A DNA stretch of 64,000 nt from the NCBI RefSeq assembly GCF_002896965.1, contig NZ_LYMM01000001.1, positions 1-64,000 on the forward strand, given 5' to 3'. Position numbers and translations under genes: made by a program. This document shows positions 51,120-60,177 of this stretch, piece after piece (the stretch's first letter is position 1; the number at the start of each line of letters is the position of its first letter). The DNA is from Novosphingobium guangzhouense (GTDB lineage: Bacteria > Pseudomonadota > Alphaproteobacteria > Sphingomonadales > Sphingomonadaceae). The notes below the pieces were generated by a model. The model had not been told where the DNA came from and ran no database searches. It saw only the letters and a program-made list of their open reading frames with translations.

Positions 51120-51700
51120 GCGCCGGAGATCAGGTGATACGCAGCCGTCATGAGCCGGTTGACCTCATCGTCACTCAGGACGTACTGCGGCTCGTACTCA
51201 AGGCCCATCCGCCGGGAACGGCGCCATTGATCGGCATAGAGGCCCTTGTCCGGACCGAATACGGAATGGACGTGCCTGGCCAGTTCCGGCCTGCAGTCTG
51301 CAGAACGTGCCAGCCCGAAGATCGCCACGTCCACGATATGTGCGCCAACCATGACCCACACATGTCCGTCCCATACCGGCGGTTCTGCGCCGAACACATG
51401 CGGGCCATCGAAGGATGCGCGATTGCCGCGTACCGGCATGCCATCGATGCTGAGAGTACCCGCGACAAGATGCACCGGAGCGTCAAGATGACGTTCCAAC
51501 TGCACCGCCAGCGCCGCGCTGAGAAGTATCCCGGTGCCGGGCTGCTGCGGAAAGACTTTCAGAAGATCGGCAGCGCAACCCGCGATCCGGGCCTGATCCG
51601 GTTCGGTCCAGGTGTATGCCTTGAATGCCTTTGCGGCAGCCCACCCGTGAGTGGCGGCCACGCGTTGGCCAAGTTGGGCAAGATCTTTGACAGGCAGCAT
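51116..51700 (-). CDS. Unknown protein with transglutaminase-like features
   Basis: About 194 residues, no signal peptide. The segment DGHVWVMVGAHIVDVAIF looks like the His/Asp strands of transglutaminase-like folds. The preceding helix, where the catalytic Cys should be, reads PGTGILLSAALAVQL without a Cys. Family assignment is weak. The ATG at 51700 follows GAGA; a GTG at 51730 extends it by 10 residues. Translationally coupled to the GST gene. Confidence 0.6.
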   Translation of the reverse strand: MLPVKDLAQLGQRVAATHGWAAAKAFKAYTWTEPDQARIAGCAADLLKVFPQQPGTGILLSAALAVQLERHLDAPVHLVAGTLSIDGMPVRGNRASFDGPHVFGAEPPVWDGHVWVMVGAHIVDVAIFGLARSADCRPELARHVHSVFGPDKGLYADQWRRSRRMGLEYEPQYVLSDDEVNRLMTAAYHLISGA

Positions 51701-51735
51701 GGCATTCTCGAAAGGGCGGTCGACAGCCACGGCCT

Positions 51736-51978
51736 TTAGTCGAGGGTGACGTTCCTGCTCAAGTCCATCCTGACAGGCAGTACCGCGGACAGGTCATCGC
51801 CATTCCTGACGAGGGCCGTGCGCCTGACAATACCGGGCAGGTCCACCACGGCGGCAAAAGGGGCGGTGATTTCGATCGGTGCCGGGTGACGCCCTTCCCG
51901 CCGGGGTGATAAAATGTTCCGGTTATGATCCGTCAGCGGATTGACACCCGGCGTTGCAGTGGCAAGGGAAGCCTGCAT
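51736..51978 (-). CDS. Possible small unknown protein
   Basis: An 80-codon frame ending in TAA, 5 bp before the GTG start option of the downstream gene. Its 5' third overlaps the start of ogt on the other strand, so a shorter version is more likely if it is real. No family recognised and no good ribosome-binding site seen. Confidence 0.25.
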   Translation of the reverse strand: MQASLATATPGVNPLTDHNRNILSPRREGRHPAPIEITAPFAAVVDLPGIVRRTALVRNGDDLSAVLPVRMDLSRNVTLD

Positions 51979-52474
51979 GGAACAGCCTCAGTACCGTTGC
52001 ACGATGCCGTCGCCGGTGGGCGAACTCACGCTGGTGGGCGGTGACGCCGGATTGAGCGCGGTGCTATGGGAAAACGACCGGCCCGAACGCGTGCCGCTTG
52101 GCCCGCTCATCGATGAAGAACATCCGGTGCTTGCAATCGCGAAAGTCCAGCTAGGCGAATATTTCGCAGATGCGCGGCGGGTCTTCGATCTGCCGCTGGA
52201 CTTTCGCGGCACCGATTTTCAGCGCAGTGTCTGGGCGGCCTTGCTCGAAATCCCCTTTGGCGAGACGCGTAGTTATGGCGAGATCGCTCGTGCGCTTGGC
52301 AGTCCCGGCGCCAGCCGGGCGGTAGGTGCGGCGAATGGCCGCAATCCTATATCGATCATTGCTCCGTGCCACCGCGTAATCGGCAAGAGCGGTAGCCTTA
52401 CGGGCTTCGCCGGAGGAATCGAAACGAAAGCCTGGTTGCTGGCGATGGAGGAAGGTCAGCCCCTTCTGCTTTGA
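51977..52474 (+). CDS. ogt: Methylated-DNA-protein-cysteine S-methyltransferase
   Basis: 165 residues. The acceptor cysteine is C131 in IIAPCHRVIG. The HTH region YGEIARALGSPGASRAVGAANGRNP contains the arginine finger, and LTGFAGGIETKAWLLAMEE is the C-terminal helix. The ATG at 51977 has AAGGGAA upstream; an upstream start at 51941 is rejected. It repairs O6-alkylguanine in DNA by suicide transfer. The lack of an AraC/Ada domain makes it Ogt type. Confidence 0.93.
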   Translation: MEQPQYRCTMPSPVGELTLVGGDAGLSAVLWENDRPERVPLGPLIDEEHPVLAIAKVQLGEYFADARRVFDLPLDFRGTDFQRSVWAALLEIPFGETRSYGEIARALGSPGASRAVGAANGRNPISIIAPCHRVIGKSGSLTGFAGGIETKAWLLAMEEGQPLLL

Positions 52475-52549
52475 TCACCATCGCGCCGACATGGTAGCGT
52501 AGCATGGCAGTCGTAAGCGCTCCTGCGATTCATCCAGAGGGGCGTTATC

Positions 52550-53380
52550 ATGGTCCGTTTTCCGCTTTCGCTGCGCCTTTGCGTGCTTTCGCTGTTCGCA
52601 TCGACCTCTGCACTGGCGCAAGCGCCGTCGCCGCAACCCGCCCCGGTGGTGAAGCGCATGGCGGTGCCGGAAGCGCATCAGGGTGCCGCATCGGATGGCA
52701 CCTTTGCCTATGCGATCGACAACGACCGTATCGGCAAGTACCGCCTTTCGGACGGCGCGAAAGTGGACCAGTGGCAGGGCGAGCGCCGCCTGTTCCCGCA
52801 CATGAACAGCTGCACGGTGGTGGATAGCAAGCTTTATTGCGCCGCGTCCAATTACCCGGCAGTGCCGCAGACCAGCGCCATCGAGATATTCTCCACCAGC
52901 CCGCTGAAGCACGACGGCACGGTCAGCCTGGGCTTCGGGCCGGGATCGTTGACCGTCATAGACCGGCATGACGGCAAATGGTGGGCGGTCTTCGCCAACT
53001 ATGCCGGCAAGGGCGGCGAGCCGGGGCGGGATTATCGCTACACTATGCTGGCGCGCATGGACGATCACTTCCGGATCGAACAGACATGGGCCTTCCCCAA
53101 GGACGTGCTTGCGCGCATGGCGCCGATGAGCTGTTCGGGGCTCAGCTGGGGGCCGGACGGGCTGATCTACGCCACGGGCCATGATCGTCCTGAAGTTTAT
53201 GCGATGCGGTTGCCGGAGGCGGGCTCGCAGCTTGAATTGGTCGGCACGCTTGGCATCGCGACGCCGGGGCAGGCCATCGACTGGGACCCCAAAGCCCCTC
53301 GTCGCCTGTGGTCGATCGCACGCGACCGCAGCGAAATGGTGGCGAGCGACATGCCCGAGGTGCTGGCTTCCCGTCCCTGA
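52550..53380 (+). CDS. Secreted propeller-like protein of unknown function
   Basis: 276 residues with a signal peptide (LCVLSLFASTSALAQ). Repeated short strands around polar turns (AYAIDNDRIGKYRLSDG, LYCAASNYPAVPQTSAIEIF, LIYATGHDRPEVYAMRLPEAG) suggest a small beta-propeller. Family unrecognised. GAGGGG 7 bp before the ATG supports the start. It is followed by the VOC gene on the same strand, 89 bp apart. Confidence 0.7.
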   Translation: MVRFPLSLRLCVLSLFASTSALAQAPSPQPAPVVKRMAVPEAHQGAASDGTFAYAIDNDRIGKYRLSDGAKVDQWQGERRLFPHMNSCTVVDSKLYCAASNYPAVPQTSAIEIFSTSPLKHDGTVSLGFGPGSLTVIDRHDGKWWAVFANYAGKGGEPGRDYRYTMLARMDDHFRIEQTWAFPKDVLARMAPMSCSGLSWGPDGLIYATGHDRPEVYAMRLPEAGSQLELVGTLGIATPGQAIDWDPKAPRRLWSIARDRSEMVASDMPEVLASRP

Positions 53381-53469
53381 TATCACGGCGCTGATCTTTC
53401 GCCGCCAGTCGAACATTCGCGCGCTTGCCGCAGGACAGCAGCGGGCGGCGGCAGTCATCCTGCCGGGCG

Positions 53470-54435
53470 ATGATCATTCAGCCCATTCAGGAAGCCGTCG
53501 TCAGCACATTCGACATCGAACGGCTGGCCGCTCCTTTGACCCAGGTGTGCGGCTATGTCCGCGTGGATGTGCCCGACGCGCCACCTGCCCAGTTCGCGGC
53601 CTGGCAGGTGCCTGCGCAATGCACCCGGATCGAACATGCCCTGTTCGTGCCGGGCCAGACCGAAAGCGGGCGCGGCGCACTCAGGCTGGTGCGCTTTCAT
53701 GGCGTGGAACAGAAGGTCATGCGGTCCAGCCAGCGGACCTGGGATACCGGCGGCATCTTCGACGTCGACATGTTCTCGGCCGATGTGGACGCGGTCTATC
53801 GCGGGCTGCAGCGCCATGGCTGGACGGCGTTCGGAGAGCCGGTAGACTATAGCGAGGCGCATTTCTCCGTGCGGCAAGTCGTGGCGGTGGGGCCGGACGG
53901 GCTGAACCTTGCGGTGATCCAGCGCTATTCGCCCGAAGTGCCGGGACTGGATGCTTCGGGGAAGCTTTCTGCTGTTTTCAATTCGACCCAGATGGTGGCA
54001 GACATCGAAGGCGCCATCGCCTTCTACGTGGACATTCTGGGCTGGCACAAGGATCTCGACTTCATGGTCGCGGGGGTGGCGGAACCGGGCGCCGACGTGC
54101 TGGGCCTGCCGCTGCCCGCCGCGATCGGGGTGGAGCGCCGGGTGGTGATCTTCAACCCACCGGGGCCCTCGGTGGGCGGCGTCGAACTGATCCACAACGC
54201 GGGGATGCACGGTCGCCGCTGCGATGCGGACTGCGCCGCACCCAACGTCGGTATCCTGTGCCTGCGCTTCGAGGTGGAGGACGCGCGCGCCTATGCCGGG
54301 GCGATCGTCGGCCGGGGCGGGGCGCTCTACACCGCGCCGGCAGCGATCGAAATCGCGCCTTACGGAACCGTCACGCAATTCGCGGTCCGATCCCCCGAAG
54401 GCGCGATCGTCGAATTCTTCAGCACCGGCAGTTGA
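53470..54435 (+). CDS. Two-domain VOC (glyoxalase/dioxygenase-fold) protein
   Basis: 321 residues with two vicinal-oxygen-chelate halves (about 60-155 and 165-320). The second half has VADIEGAIAFYVDILGWHKDLDF, a typical first VOC strand-helix, and FAVRSPEGAIVEFFS, which carries the last metal-ligand Glu. Such proteins may be extradiol dioxygenases, glyoxalase-like enzymes or binding proteins; the ligand set is not complete enough to choose. The ATG at 53470 is inside a longer frame and has only a weak ribosome-binding site. Confidence 0.75.
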   Translation: MIIQPIQEAVVSTFDIERLAAPLTQVCGYVRVDVPDAPPAQFAAWQVPAQCTRIEHALFVPGQTESGRGALRLVRFHGVEQKVMRSSQRTWDTGGIFDVDMFSADVDAVYRGLQRHGWTAFGEPVDYSEAHFSVRQVVAVGPDGLNLAVIQRYSPEVPGLDASGKLSAVFNSTQMVADIEGAIAFYVDILGWHKDLDFMVAGVAEPGADVLGLPLPAAIGVERRVVIFNPPGPSVGGVELIHNAGMHGRRCDADCAAPNVGILCLRFEVEDARAYAGAIVGRGGALYTAPAAIEIAPYGTVTQFAVRSPEGAIVEFFSTGS

Positions 54436-54438
54436 TCG

Positions 54439-55566
54439 TCAGCGGTTCGGGAATGCCTTGACCAGCGCATCGTACTGCGCCTTGCTGATCGCGATCATGG
54501 AGCCGTGGCGCAAGCCTGCGGGCATTTCATAGCGGTTCCACTCCGCAACGCCCGTATTGCCCGAAACCTGGAACCACGGCCCTGCAAGGCGCGGTGCCTT
54601 GGACAGACCATAGCCCATGCCGGCATACTGCTCATAATACATCAGCCAGTCCTCTCCGTTCGGCGCGCGGATGAGTGTGGGTGCTTCGCGGAAGTTGGGG
54701 CTGATCGGCGGACCGGGCTGGGGATAAGGGCCGAGCAGGCTTTTGGCGCAGGAAATCCGCACCGTCTTGCCGGTGGTCCAGTTGTAGCTGGGGTAGCGCT
54801 CGTCCTTGATCACCGCGCAATAGCCGCTGCCGTCCGCCTCGGGCTGGATGAAGGTGTCGATCGTCGCCATGTCCCAGTCGAACAGGCGGCGCGGCGGTTT
54901 GTCGAAATGCTTCAGATCGGGCGAGAGGACATAGAGCGTGCGCTGGCTGGCCCAATAGCGTTCCGGGTCTTCGGGCGCACCGGGCACGGTCGCGGTGTGC
55001 CAGGTCAGCATGAATTTGCCCGAAGGCGCGTCGAAGAACAGCTTGGGCGCGCCAATCCGCTGCATCGCATGGGGCAGGCCGGGGATATTCGACAGGTCCG
55101 GCCTGTAGGTGCCGTACTGTTTCCACGTCACCAGATCGTCGGACACCCAGAAGCGGATATACGGATCGTCGTCGCTCTTGTTGCCGACAAGATAATAGCG
55201 CCCGTCCGCCCCGCGTGCGATCGATGCATGGCCGTGGTAATCTTCGGAAACCGGGCGGCCACCGTTGATCTGCTGCCAGTGCAGCCCGTCGCGGCTGACC
55301 GAGTAATAGAGCACGCCGTAGCGTTCCTTGGTCATATGCGCGAAGAGATAGGCCCTGTCGGGATCGACGTAAGGCGTCTCCGGCGCACCGGGCGCCACTT
55401 CGGCCCGAACTGCAGTGCCTTGCGCGCTTGCGCAGGCCCCTGAAAAGCCGAACGTTGCCGCCGTTGCGGCAATCGCCATAGTGCGCACAAGGCGCAATCT
55501 GCCCCGAACCAAGTTCCATCTCCCATGACTGTCGCAGCGCCCGATGAGACGGCTCGACACGCGCAT
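54439..55566 (-). CDS. Secreted GH43-like five-bladed propeller protein
   Basis: About 375 residues. The signal peptide (MAIAATAATFGFSGACASAQG) is preceded by an unusually long basic stretch, so the true start may be as far in as 55479. Propeller motifs YYSVSRDGLHWQQI, YLVGNKSDDDPYIRFWVSDDLVTWK and FIQPEADGSGYCAVIKDE resemble GH43/GH62-type folds. The catalytic triad cannot be assigned with confidence. It is divergent from the SSS symporter and opposite a GH43 lipoprotein, suggesting a role in plant-type arabinose/galactose polysaccharides. Confidence 0.72.
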   Translation of the reverse strand: MRVSSRLIGRCDSHGRWNLVRGRLRLVRTMAIAATAATFGFSGACASAQGTAVRAEVAPGAPETPYVDPDRAYLFAHMTKERYGVLYYSVSRDGLHWQQINGGRPVSEDYHGHASIARGADGRYYLVGNKSDDDPYIRFWVSDDLVTWKQYGTYRPDLSNIPGLPHAMQRIGAPKLFFDAPSGKFMLTWHTATVPGAPEDPERYWASQRTLYVLSPDLKHFDKPPRRLFDWDMATIDTFIQPEADGSGYCAVIKDERYPSYNWTTGKTVRISCAKSLLGPYPQPGPPISPNFREAPTLIRAPNGEDWLMYYEQYAGMGYGLSKAPRLAGPWFQVSGNTGVAEWNRYEMPAGLRHGSMIAISKAQYDALVKAFPNR

Positions 55567-55663
55567 TGTCAAGATTGATATTATAAATACGCACCCCTAT
55601 GCATGGCCGCATGATCAGGCCCGCATCCATCGCGATTCGGGTCGATGCCGTTGGGGAGACGAG

Positions 55664-57244
55664 ATGGGACTGGCGACGATCGACATCACCGTGGTCGTGA
55701 TTTACGCGATCGGGATATTCGGCCTTGCGCAATGGGTCAGCCGCGACAAGGCGGGGGCCGGGCCGAAGAATTCGACCGACTACTTCCTTGCCTCCAAGAA
55801 CCTGCCCTGGTGGGCCATCGGCGCATCGCTGATCGCGGCGAACATTTCGGCAGAGCAGATCGTCGGCATGTCCGGTTCCGGCTATGCGATCGGCCTTGCC
55901 ATCGCCTCCTACGAATGGATGGCGGCGGCCACGCTGCTGATCGTCGGCAAGTTCTTCCTGCCGATCTTCCTGCGCAACGAGATCTACACGATGCCGCAGT
56001 TCCTGGAGCGGCGCTACGGCCCCGGCATCCGGTCGCTGATGGCAGTGTTCTGGCTGGTCCTCTATGTCTTCGTGAACCTGACGAGCATCATCTGGCTGGG
56101 CTCCGTCGCGGTGACCAAGGTGGCGGGCGTCAATCAGGACGTGGCGCTGGTCGGCCTTGGCGTCTTCGCGCTGCTTTACCAGTTGCGCGGCGGCCTGAAG
56201 GCGGTGGCGCTGACCGACATCGTCCAGGTGACGCTGCTGGTCATGGGCGGCCTCATCATCGCGTTCCTGACGCTGGGCGAGATCGGAGCCGGACAGGGCA
56301 TCGTCGCGGGCTTCTCCACCCTGCTGGAGCGCGCGCCCGATCACTTCGAGATGATCCTTGAGCCGTCCAACCCGCACTATGTCGACCTTCCGGGCCTTTC
56401 GGTGCTGATCGGCGGCATGTGGATCGCGAACCTGTCCTACTGGGGTTTCAACCAGTACATCATCCAGCGCGCGCTGGCCGCCAAGTCCATCGACGAGGCG
56501 CAGAAGGGCATGCTGTTTGCATCCTTCATCAAGCTGATCATGCCGATCATCATCGTGCTGCCGGGCATCGCCGCCGTCATCCTCGCGCCTGATCTCGCCA
56601 AGCCCGATGAAGCCTATCCCACGATGATGCGCCTGTTGCCGCCGGGGCTGCTGGGCCTTGTCTTCGCGGCGCTGGTGGCGGCGATCATCGCGTCCACCGC
56701 GTCCAAGATCAATTCGATCGCGACGATCTTCACGCTCGACGTCTGGGCCAAGTTCCGCAAGTCCGAGGCGGCGGGTGAGGCGCAGGAACGCAAGCTGGTC
56801 CTCATCGGCCGCATCGCCGCTGCCGTCTCGATCGTCATCGCCATCCTGACTGCGCGCCCGCTGGTCGGGTCGAGCGAACAGGCATTCCAGTTCATCCAGG
56901 AATTCACCGGCTTCTTCACGCCGGGGATCACCGTGATCTTCCTGCTGGGTCTGTTCTGGCGCCGTGCCAACGAACCGGGCGCAATCACCGCCGCGATCGC
57001 CTCCGTCGCGCTGTCGTGGGGCTTCAAGGTCATGGCGCCGGGCATCCCGTTCATGGATCGCATGGGACTGGTGTTCCTTGCCGCGCTGGTGCTGGCCATC
57101 GTCGTCTCGCTTGCCACCCCGGCACGGCCCGACAAGGATACGATCTCGACGGGAGACGTGCGCTATGCGACGTCGACCGGGTTCAATGCAGGAGCGATTG
57201 GAGTGGTTCTGGTGCTTTGCGTGCTTTATGCGGTGTTCTGGTGA
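55664..57244 (+). CDS. Sodium:solute symporter (SSS), sugar type
   Basis: 526 residues with about 14 membrane helices. The vSGLT-like start DYFLASKNLPWWAIGASLIAANISAEQIVGMSGSGYAIG and GFNQYIIQRALAAKSIDEAQKGMLFASFIKL are characteristic SSS sequences. GGGGAGAC precedes the ATG at 55664; the longer frame upstream is rejected. It imports a monosaccharide with Na+. The following genes (dgoK, dgoA) point to galactose, galactonate or a close relative. Confidence 0.9.
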   Translation: MGLATIDITVVVIYAIGIFGLAQWVSRDKAGAGPKNSTDYFLASKNLPWWAIGASLIAANISAEQIVGMSGSGYAIGLAIASYEWMAAATLLIVGKFFLPIFLRNEIYTMPQFLERRYGPGIRSLMAVFWLVLYVFVNLTSIIWLGSVAVTKVAGVNQDVALVGLGVFALLYQLRGGLKAVALTDIVQVTLLVMGGLIIAFLTLGEIGAGQGIVAGFSTLLERAPDHFEMILEPSNPHYVDLPGLSVLIGGMWIANLSYWGFNQYIIQRALAAKSIDEAQKGMLFASFIKLIMPIIIVLPGIAAVILAPDLAKPDEAYPTMMRLLPPGLLGLVFAALVAAIIASTASKINSIATIFTLDVWAKFRKSEAAGEAQERKLVLIGRIAAAVSIVIAILTARPLVGSSEQAFQFIQEFTGFFTPGITVIFLLGLFWRRANEPGAITAAIASVALSWGFKVMAPGIPFMDRMGLVFLAALVLAIVVSLATPARPDKDTISTGDVRYATSTGFNAGAIGVVLVLCVLYAVFW

Positions 57245-58110
57245 GCGGGTCTTTCATCGCTGTTGACTGGGGCACGACCAACCGCCGCGCCTATGTGATC
57301 GAGGGGGGCGAAGTCGCCTCCACCGAGCGGGACGATCAGGGCATCCTGTCCGTCCCGGCAGGCGGGTTCCCGGCGGCGGTCGCAGACTTGCGCGCACGGC
57401 ACGGCGGCTTGCCGATGCTGCTGGCGGGCATGGTCGGATCGAACCGGGGTTGGCATGACGCGGGCTACGTCACCGCGCCTGCCGGGATTGCCGAAATCGC
57501 CGCGAACCTCGTCTCCCCGGTAGAGGGCGTGTCCATCGTGCCCGGTGTCTGCCGTGACGGGGGCGACGGTCGCCAGGACGTGATGCGGGGAGAGGAAGTG
57601 CAGCTTCTGGGCGCGGTCGCGGCGGGGCTTGCCCCGGCGGATGCGCTGCTGTGCCAGCCGGGCACCCATGCCAAGTGGGCGGTCATGAAAGGCGGCGCGC
57701 TGGCGGACTTCACTACCGCGATGACCGGCGAAATCTTTGCCATGCTCAAGGCCCATTCGCTGATCGGCGCCGAAATGGCGGGCGATGTCGATGCCGACGA
57801 GGAGTTCCGCAAGGGCGTTGAGGCCAGCGCCGACGGCGACCTGCTTGCCGCGCTGTTCGGGGTGCGTGCAGCTTCGGTCCTCGGCGCGCGCGCTCCCGGC
57901 GGGGCGGCCGCCTATGTCAGCGGGCTGCTGCTTGGCACCGATTGCCGCGCCCGCGTGAAACCGGGCCAGACCGTCCATCTTCTTGCCGATGGACTGCTGG
58001 CGCGGCTCTATTCCGCCGCCATCGCCGCCATCGGCGCCGAGGCTGTCGTCGTGGACAGCCATGCCTCCTTCGTCGCGGGGATCACCCGCATCCGGGATAT
58101 GACATCATGA
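57241..58110 (+). CDS. dgoK: 2-dehydro-3-deoxygalactonokinase
   Basis: 289 residues from a GTG that overlaps the symporter stop (GTGA). The N-terminal phosphate loop FIAVDWGTTNRRAYVI is the DgoK/ASKHA-type nucleotide motif. LLAGMVGSNRGW and LLCQPGTHAKWA are conserved in DgoK. It phosphorylates 2-keto-3-deoxygalactonate at C6. Coupled by ATGA to dgoA, which cleaves the product. Confidence 0.92.
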   Translation: MSGSFIAVDWGTTNRRAYVIEGGEVASTERDDQGILSVPAGGFPAAVADLRARHGGLPMLLAGMVGSNRGWHDAGYVTAPAGIAEIAANLVSPVEGVSIVPGVCRDGGDGRQDVMRGEEVQLLGAVAAGLAPADALLCQPGTHAKWAVMKGGALADFTTAMTGEIFAMLKAHSLIGAEMAGDVDADEEFRKGVEASADGDLLAALFGVRAASVLGARAPGGAAAYVSGLLLGTDCRARVKPGQTVHLLADGLLARLYSAAIAAIGAEAVVVDSHASFVAGITRIRDMTS

Positions 58111-58742
58111 TCGACCTTGCTTCCGCGCTTGCCCAGCTTCCCCTCGTCGCAATCCTGCGCGGCATCCGCTCCGACGAGATCGAAGCGGCCGCCGACGTGC
58201 TGGTGGAGGCGGGCTTCCGCCTGATCGAAGTGCCGCTGAACTCGCCCGATCCGCTCGTCACGATCGAGAAGCTGGCCCGGCGCGTTGGCGATCAGGCCAT
58301 TGTCGGTGCAGGCACGGTGCTGACGGTAGAGCAGGTGGCGCAAGTGCAGGATGCAGGCGGCGCGATGATCGTTTCGCCCAACACCGACCTTGCGGTGATC
58401 GCCGAAAGCGCAAAGCGCGGGCTCGTCTCGCTGCCGGGCTACTTCACGCCGAGCGAGGCTTTCGCCGCGCTGGCGGCGGGGGCCAGTGGCCTCAAGCTGT
58501 TCCCGGCAGAGGCGGCCAGCCCTGCCGTGGTCAAGGCCCAGCGCGCGGTGCTGCCAAAGGACGTGCCCTTGCTGGCTGTGGGCGGCATCAGCCCCACCAA
58601 CATGGAGCCGTGGCGCAAGGCAGGCGCGGATGGCTTCGGCCTTGGCTCCGCGCTCTACAAGGCGGGCCTGAGCACAGCAGAGATCGCCGCGAACGCGCGC
58701 GCCTTCGCGCAGGGGTGGGCCGAGATGGAGGGGCGTGCGTGA
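58107..58742 (+). CDS. dgoA: 2-dehydro-3-deoxy-6-phosphogalactonate aldolase
   Basis: 211 residues, class I KDPG/KDPGal aldolase. E41 in LIEVPLNSP is the general base and K130 in SGLKLFPAE forms the Schiff base; GAGTVL and the VGGISP phosphate-binding loop are present. The N-S-P after E-V-P-L is typical of DgoA. It splits the sugar acid phosphate into pyruvate and glyceraldehyde-3-phosphate. Galactose dehydrogenase, lactonase and galactonate dehydratase are not in the window. Confidence 0.92.
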   Translation: MIDLASALAQLPLVAILRGIRSDEIEAAADVLVEAGFRLIEVPLNSPDPLVTIEKLARRVGDQAIVGAGTVLTVEQVAQVQDAGGAMIVSPNTDLAVIAESAKRGLVSLPGYFTPSEAFAALAAGASGLKLFPAEAASPAVVKAQRAVLPKDVPLLAVGGISPTNMEPWRKAGADGFGLGSALYKAGLSTAEIAANARAFAQGWAEMEGRA

Positions 58743-59785
58743 TCCGCACTTTCGCCACTCTGACTTTGGCCGCGCTGCTGGCGGGCTGCGCCACGACGAC
58801 AGCCACGACGACAGCCACAACGCAGGGCGCTGCATCGACACAGACAGCAACGCTGACCAACCCGCTGCTGGCAAGCGGACCGGATCCGTGGATCGTCCAT
58901 CATGGCAAGACCTTCTACTTCCTTGGCACCAAGGGTGACCGGATCGCGATCCGCCAGACGGACGACCTTGCGAAGCTGGCCGATGCGCCCGAGCATACGA
59001 TCTGGACGCCGCCCGCAAAGGGCCCGAATGCGGAAGGCATCTGGGCGCCCGAACTGCACCGCCTCGACGGCAAATGGTACGTCTATTACACCGCCGCGCA
59101 GGACGGTCATAACGACGATGCCCATCGCGGCGTCTTCGTACTGGAAAACGCCGGCGCCGATCCGCTCAAGGGCGAATGGATCGACCGTGGCCGCATCAAC
59201 ACGGCAATGACCGGGCTGGATGGCACAGTGTTCGATCACGGCGGCAAGCGCTGGTTCGTCTATTCCGCCTATGACGGCCCGGACAGTGTGCTTGCCATCG
59301 CGCCGATGGTGAACCCCTGGACCCTGGGCCCCGGCGAAACCGTGATTGCACGCCCCGATCTGCCGTTCGAACGGCAGGGCGGCCGCCAGATCCTCGAAGG
59401 GCCGGAATTCCTCGCGGGTCCAAAGGGAGACTTGTTCCTCGCCTACTCCGCCAGCGCCTGCTGGTCGGACGATTATGCGCTGGGCATGCTCCACGCGAAG
59501 CCGGGCAGCGATCCGCTGAACCCCGCAAGCTGGACCAAGTCGCCCCGTCCGGTGCTGGCGAAGGCGCCGCAGAACAATGTCTACGCCACCGGCCACAACG
59601 GTTTCTTCACCACCGATGGCGGGCGTCGGACCTGGATCGTCTACCACGCCAACGATGGCGCGAACCGCAAATGCACCGGCGATCGCTCCCCCCGTGTACA
59701 GCCGATGGAATGGAGCGCCGGCGGTTTGCCGGTGTTCCCGGTCCCCTCTCGCGCCGGGCAGCCTGTGCCCGCTCCGCAACCTTAG
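58739..59785 (+). CDS. Glycoside hydrolase family 43 lipoprotein (arabinanase/arabinofuranosidase type)
   Basis: 348 residues from a GTG overlapping the dgoA stop (GTGA). Lipobox LLAGC with lipidated C17, then a Thr/Ala-rich linker coded by repeated ACGACAGCC units. The GH43 propeller shows SGPDPWIVHHG with the catalytic base Asp, TGLDGTVFDHGGKRWFVYS with the pKa-modulating Asp and ILEGPEFL with the acid Glu. It is anchored outside the cytoplasm and trims arabinose- or galactose-type side chains that feed the preceding pathway. Confidence 0.88.
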   Translation: MIRTFATLTLAALLAGCATTTATTTATTQGAASTQTATLTNPLLASGPDPWIVHHGKTFYFLGTKGDRIAIRQTDDLAKLADAPEHTIWTPPAKGPNAEGIWAPELHRLDGKWYVYYTAAQDGHNDDAHRGVFVLENAGADPLKGEWIDRGRINTAMTGLDGTVFDHGGKRWFVYSAYDGPDSVLAIAPMVNPWTLGPGETVIARPDLPFERQGGRQILEGPEFLAGPKGDLFLAYSASACWSDDYALGMLHAKPGSDPLNPASWTKSPRPVLAKAPQNNVYATGHNGFFTTDGGRRTWIVYHANDGANRKCTGDRSPRVQPMEWSAGGLPVFPVPSRAGQPVPAPQP

Positions 59786-59808
59786 GCGACAGGACAAGGA
59801 CAAGAGCT

Positions 59809-59850
59809 GCAAGCCGTGCGCGACAGTACCGTCTGCCGCGTACGGCTTGC
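59809..59850 (+). terminator. Candidate terminator hairpin after the GH43 gene
   Basis: GCAAGCCGT and ACGGCTTGC, perfect 9-bp arms, separated by 24 bp that can pair partly (GCGCGAC... region). It lies 24 bp past the stop of the dgo/GH43 operon. No T tract follows. Confidence 0.4.
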
Positions 59851-60051
59851 GCTCGCGTTGCCGGGGGTGATCCGGCGAAGGTTTCGTCCGCTGACAGGCG
59901 TTTCAAATGTCGGAGCCTGACCACCGCTGAGGCAGATTGCCGCTGGTGGGCGTGTGGCTGTTTAGGTGCCGCTTGGGTATCGTTGTGGCACGCTAGGTGC
60001 CGCTGTGTGCGCTCATTGTTCAGGCCGGGTGCCGGAGCGATCTACTTCCAA

Positions 60052-60065
60052 TTTGGTGTACAAAA
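60052..60065. promoter_or_regulatory. FadR/GntR-type operator candidate, site 1
   Basis: TTTGGTGTACAAAA, containing the palindrome TTTG-GTGTA-CAAA. It is similar to site 2 (60178-60191), sharing TTT.GTGTACAA.A. The linked FCD-type GntR gene at 62812 is the likely binder. Confidence 0.5.
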
Positions 60066-60177
60066 CACCGTGCAGATGGCCCTTTCTGGATATGGCCTTG
60101 TGCTAATTCCATGAATTAAATTGGATTTATGATCATATCCGATCTCTCCCGTAAATGCCAAGGATGGCATTCAAATT

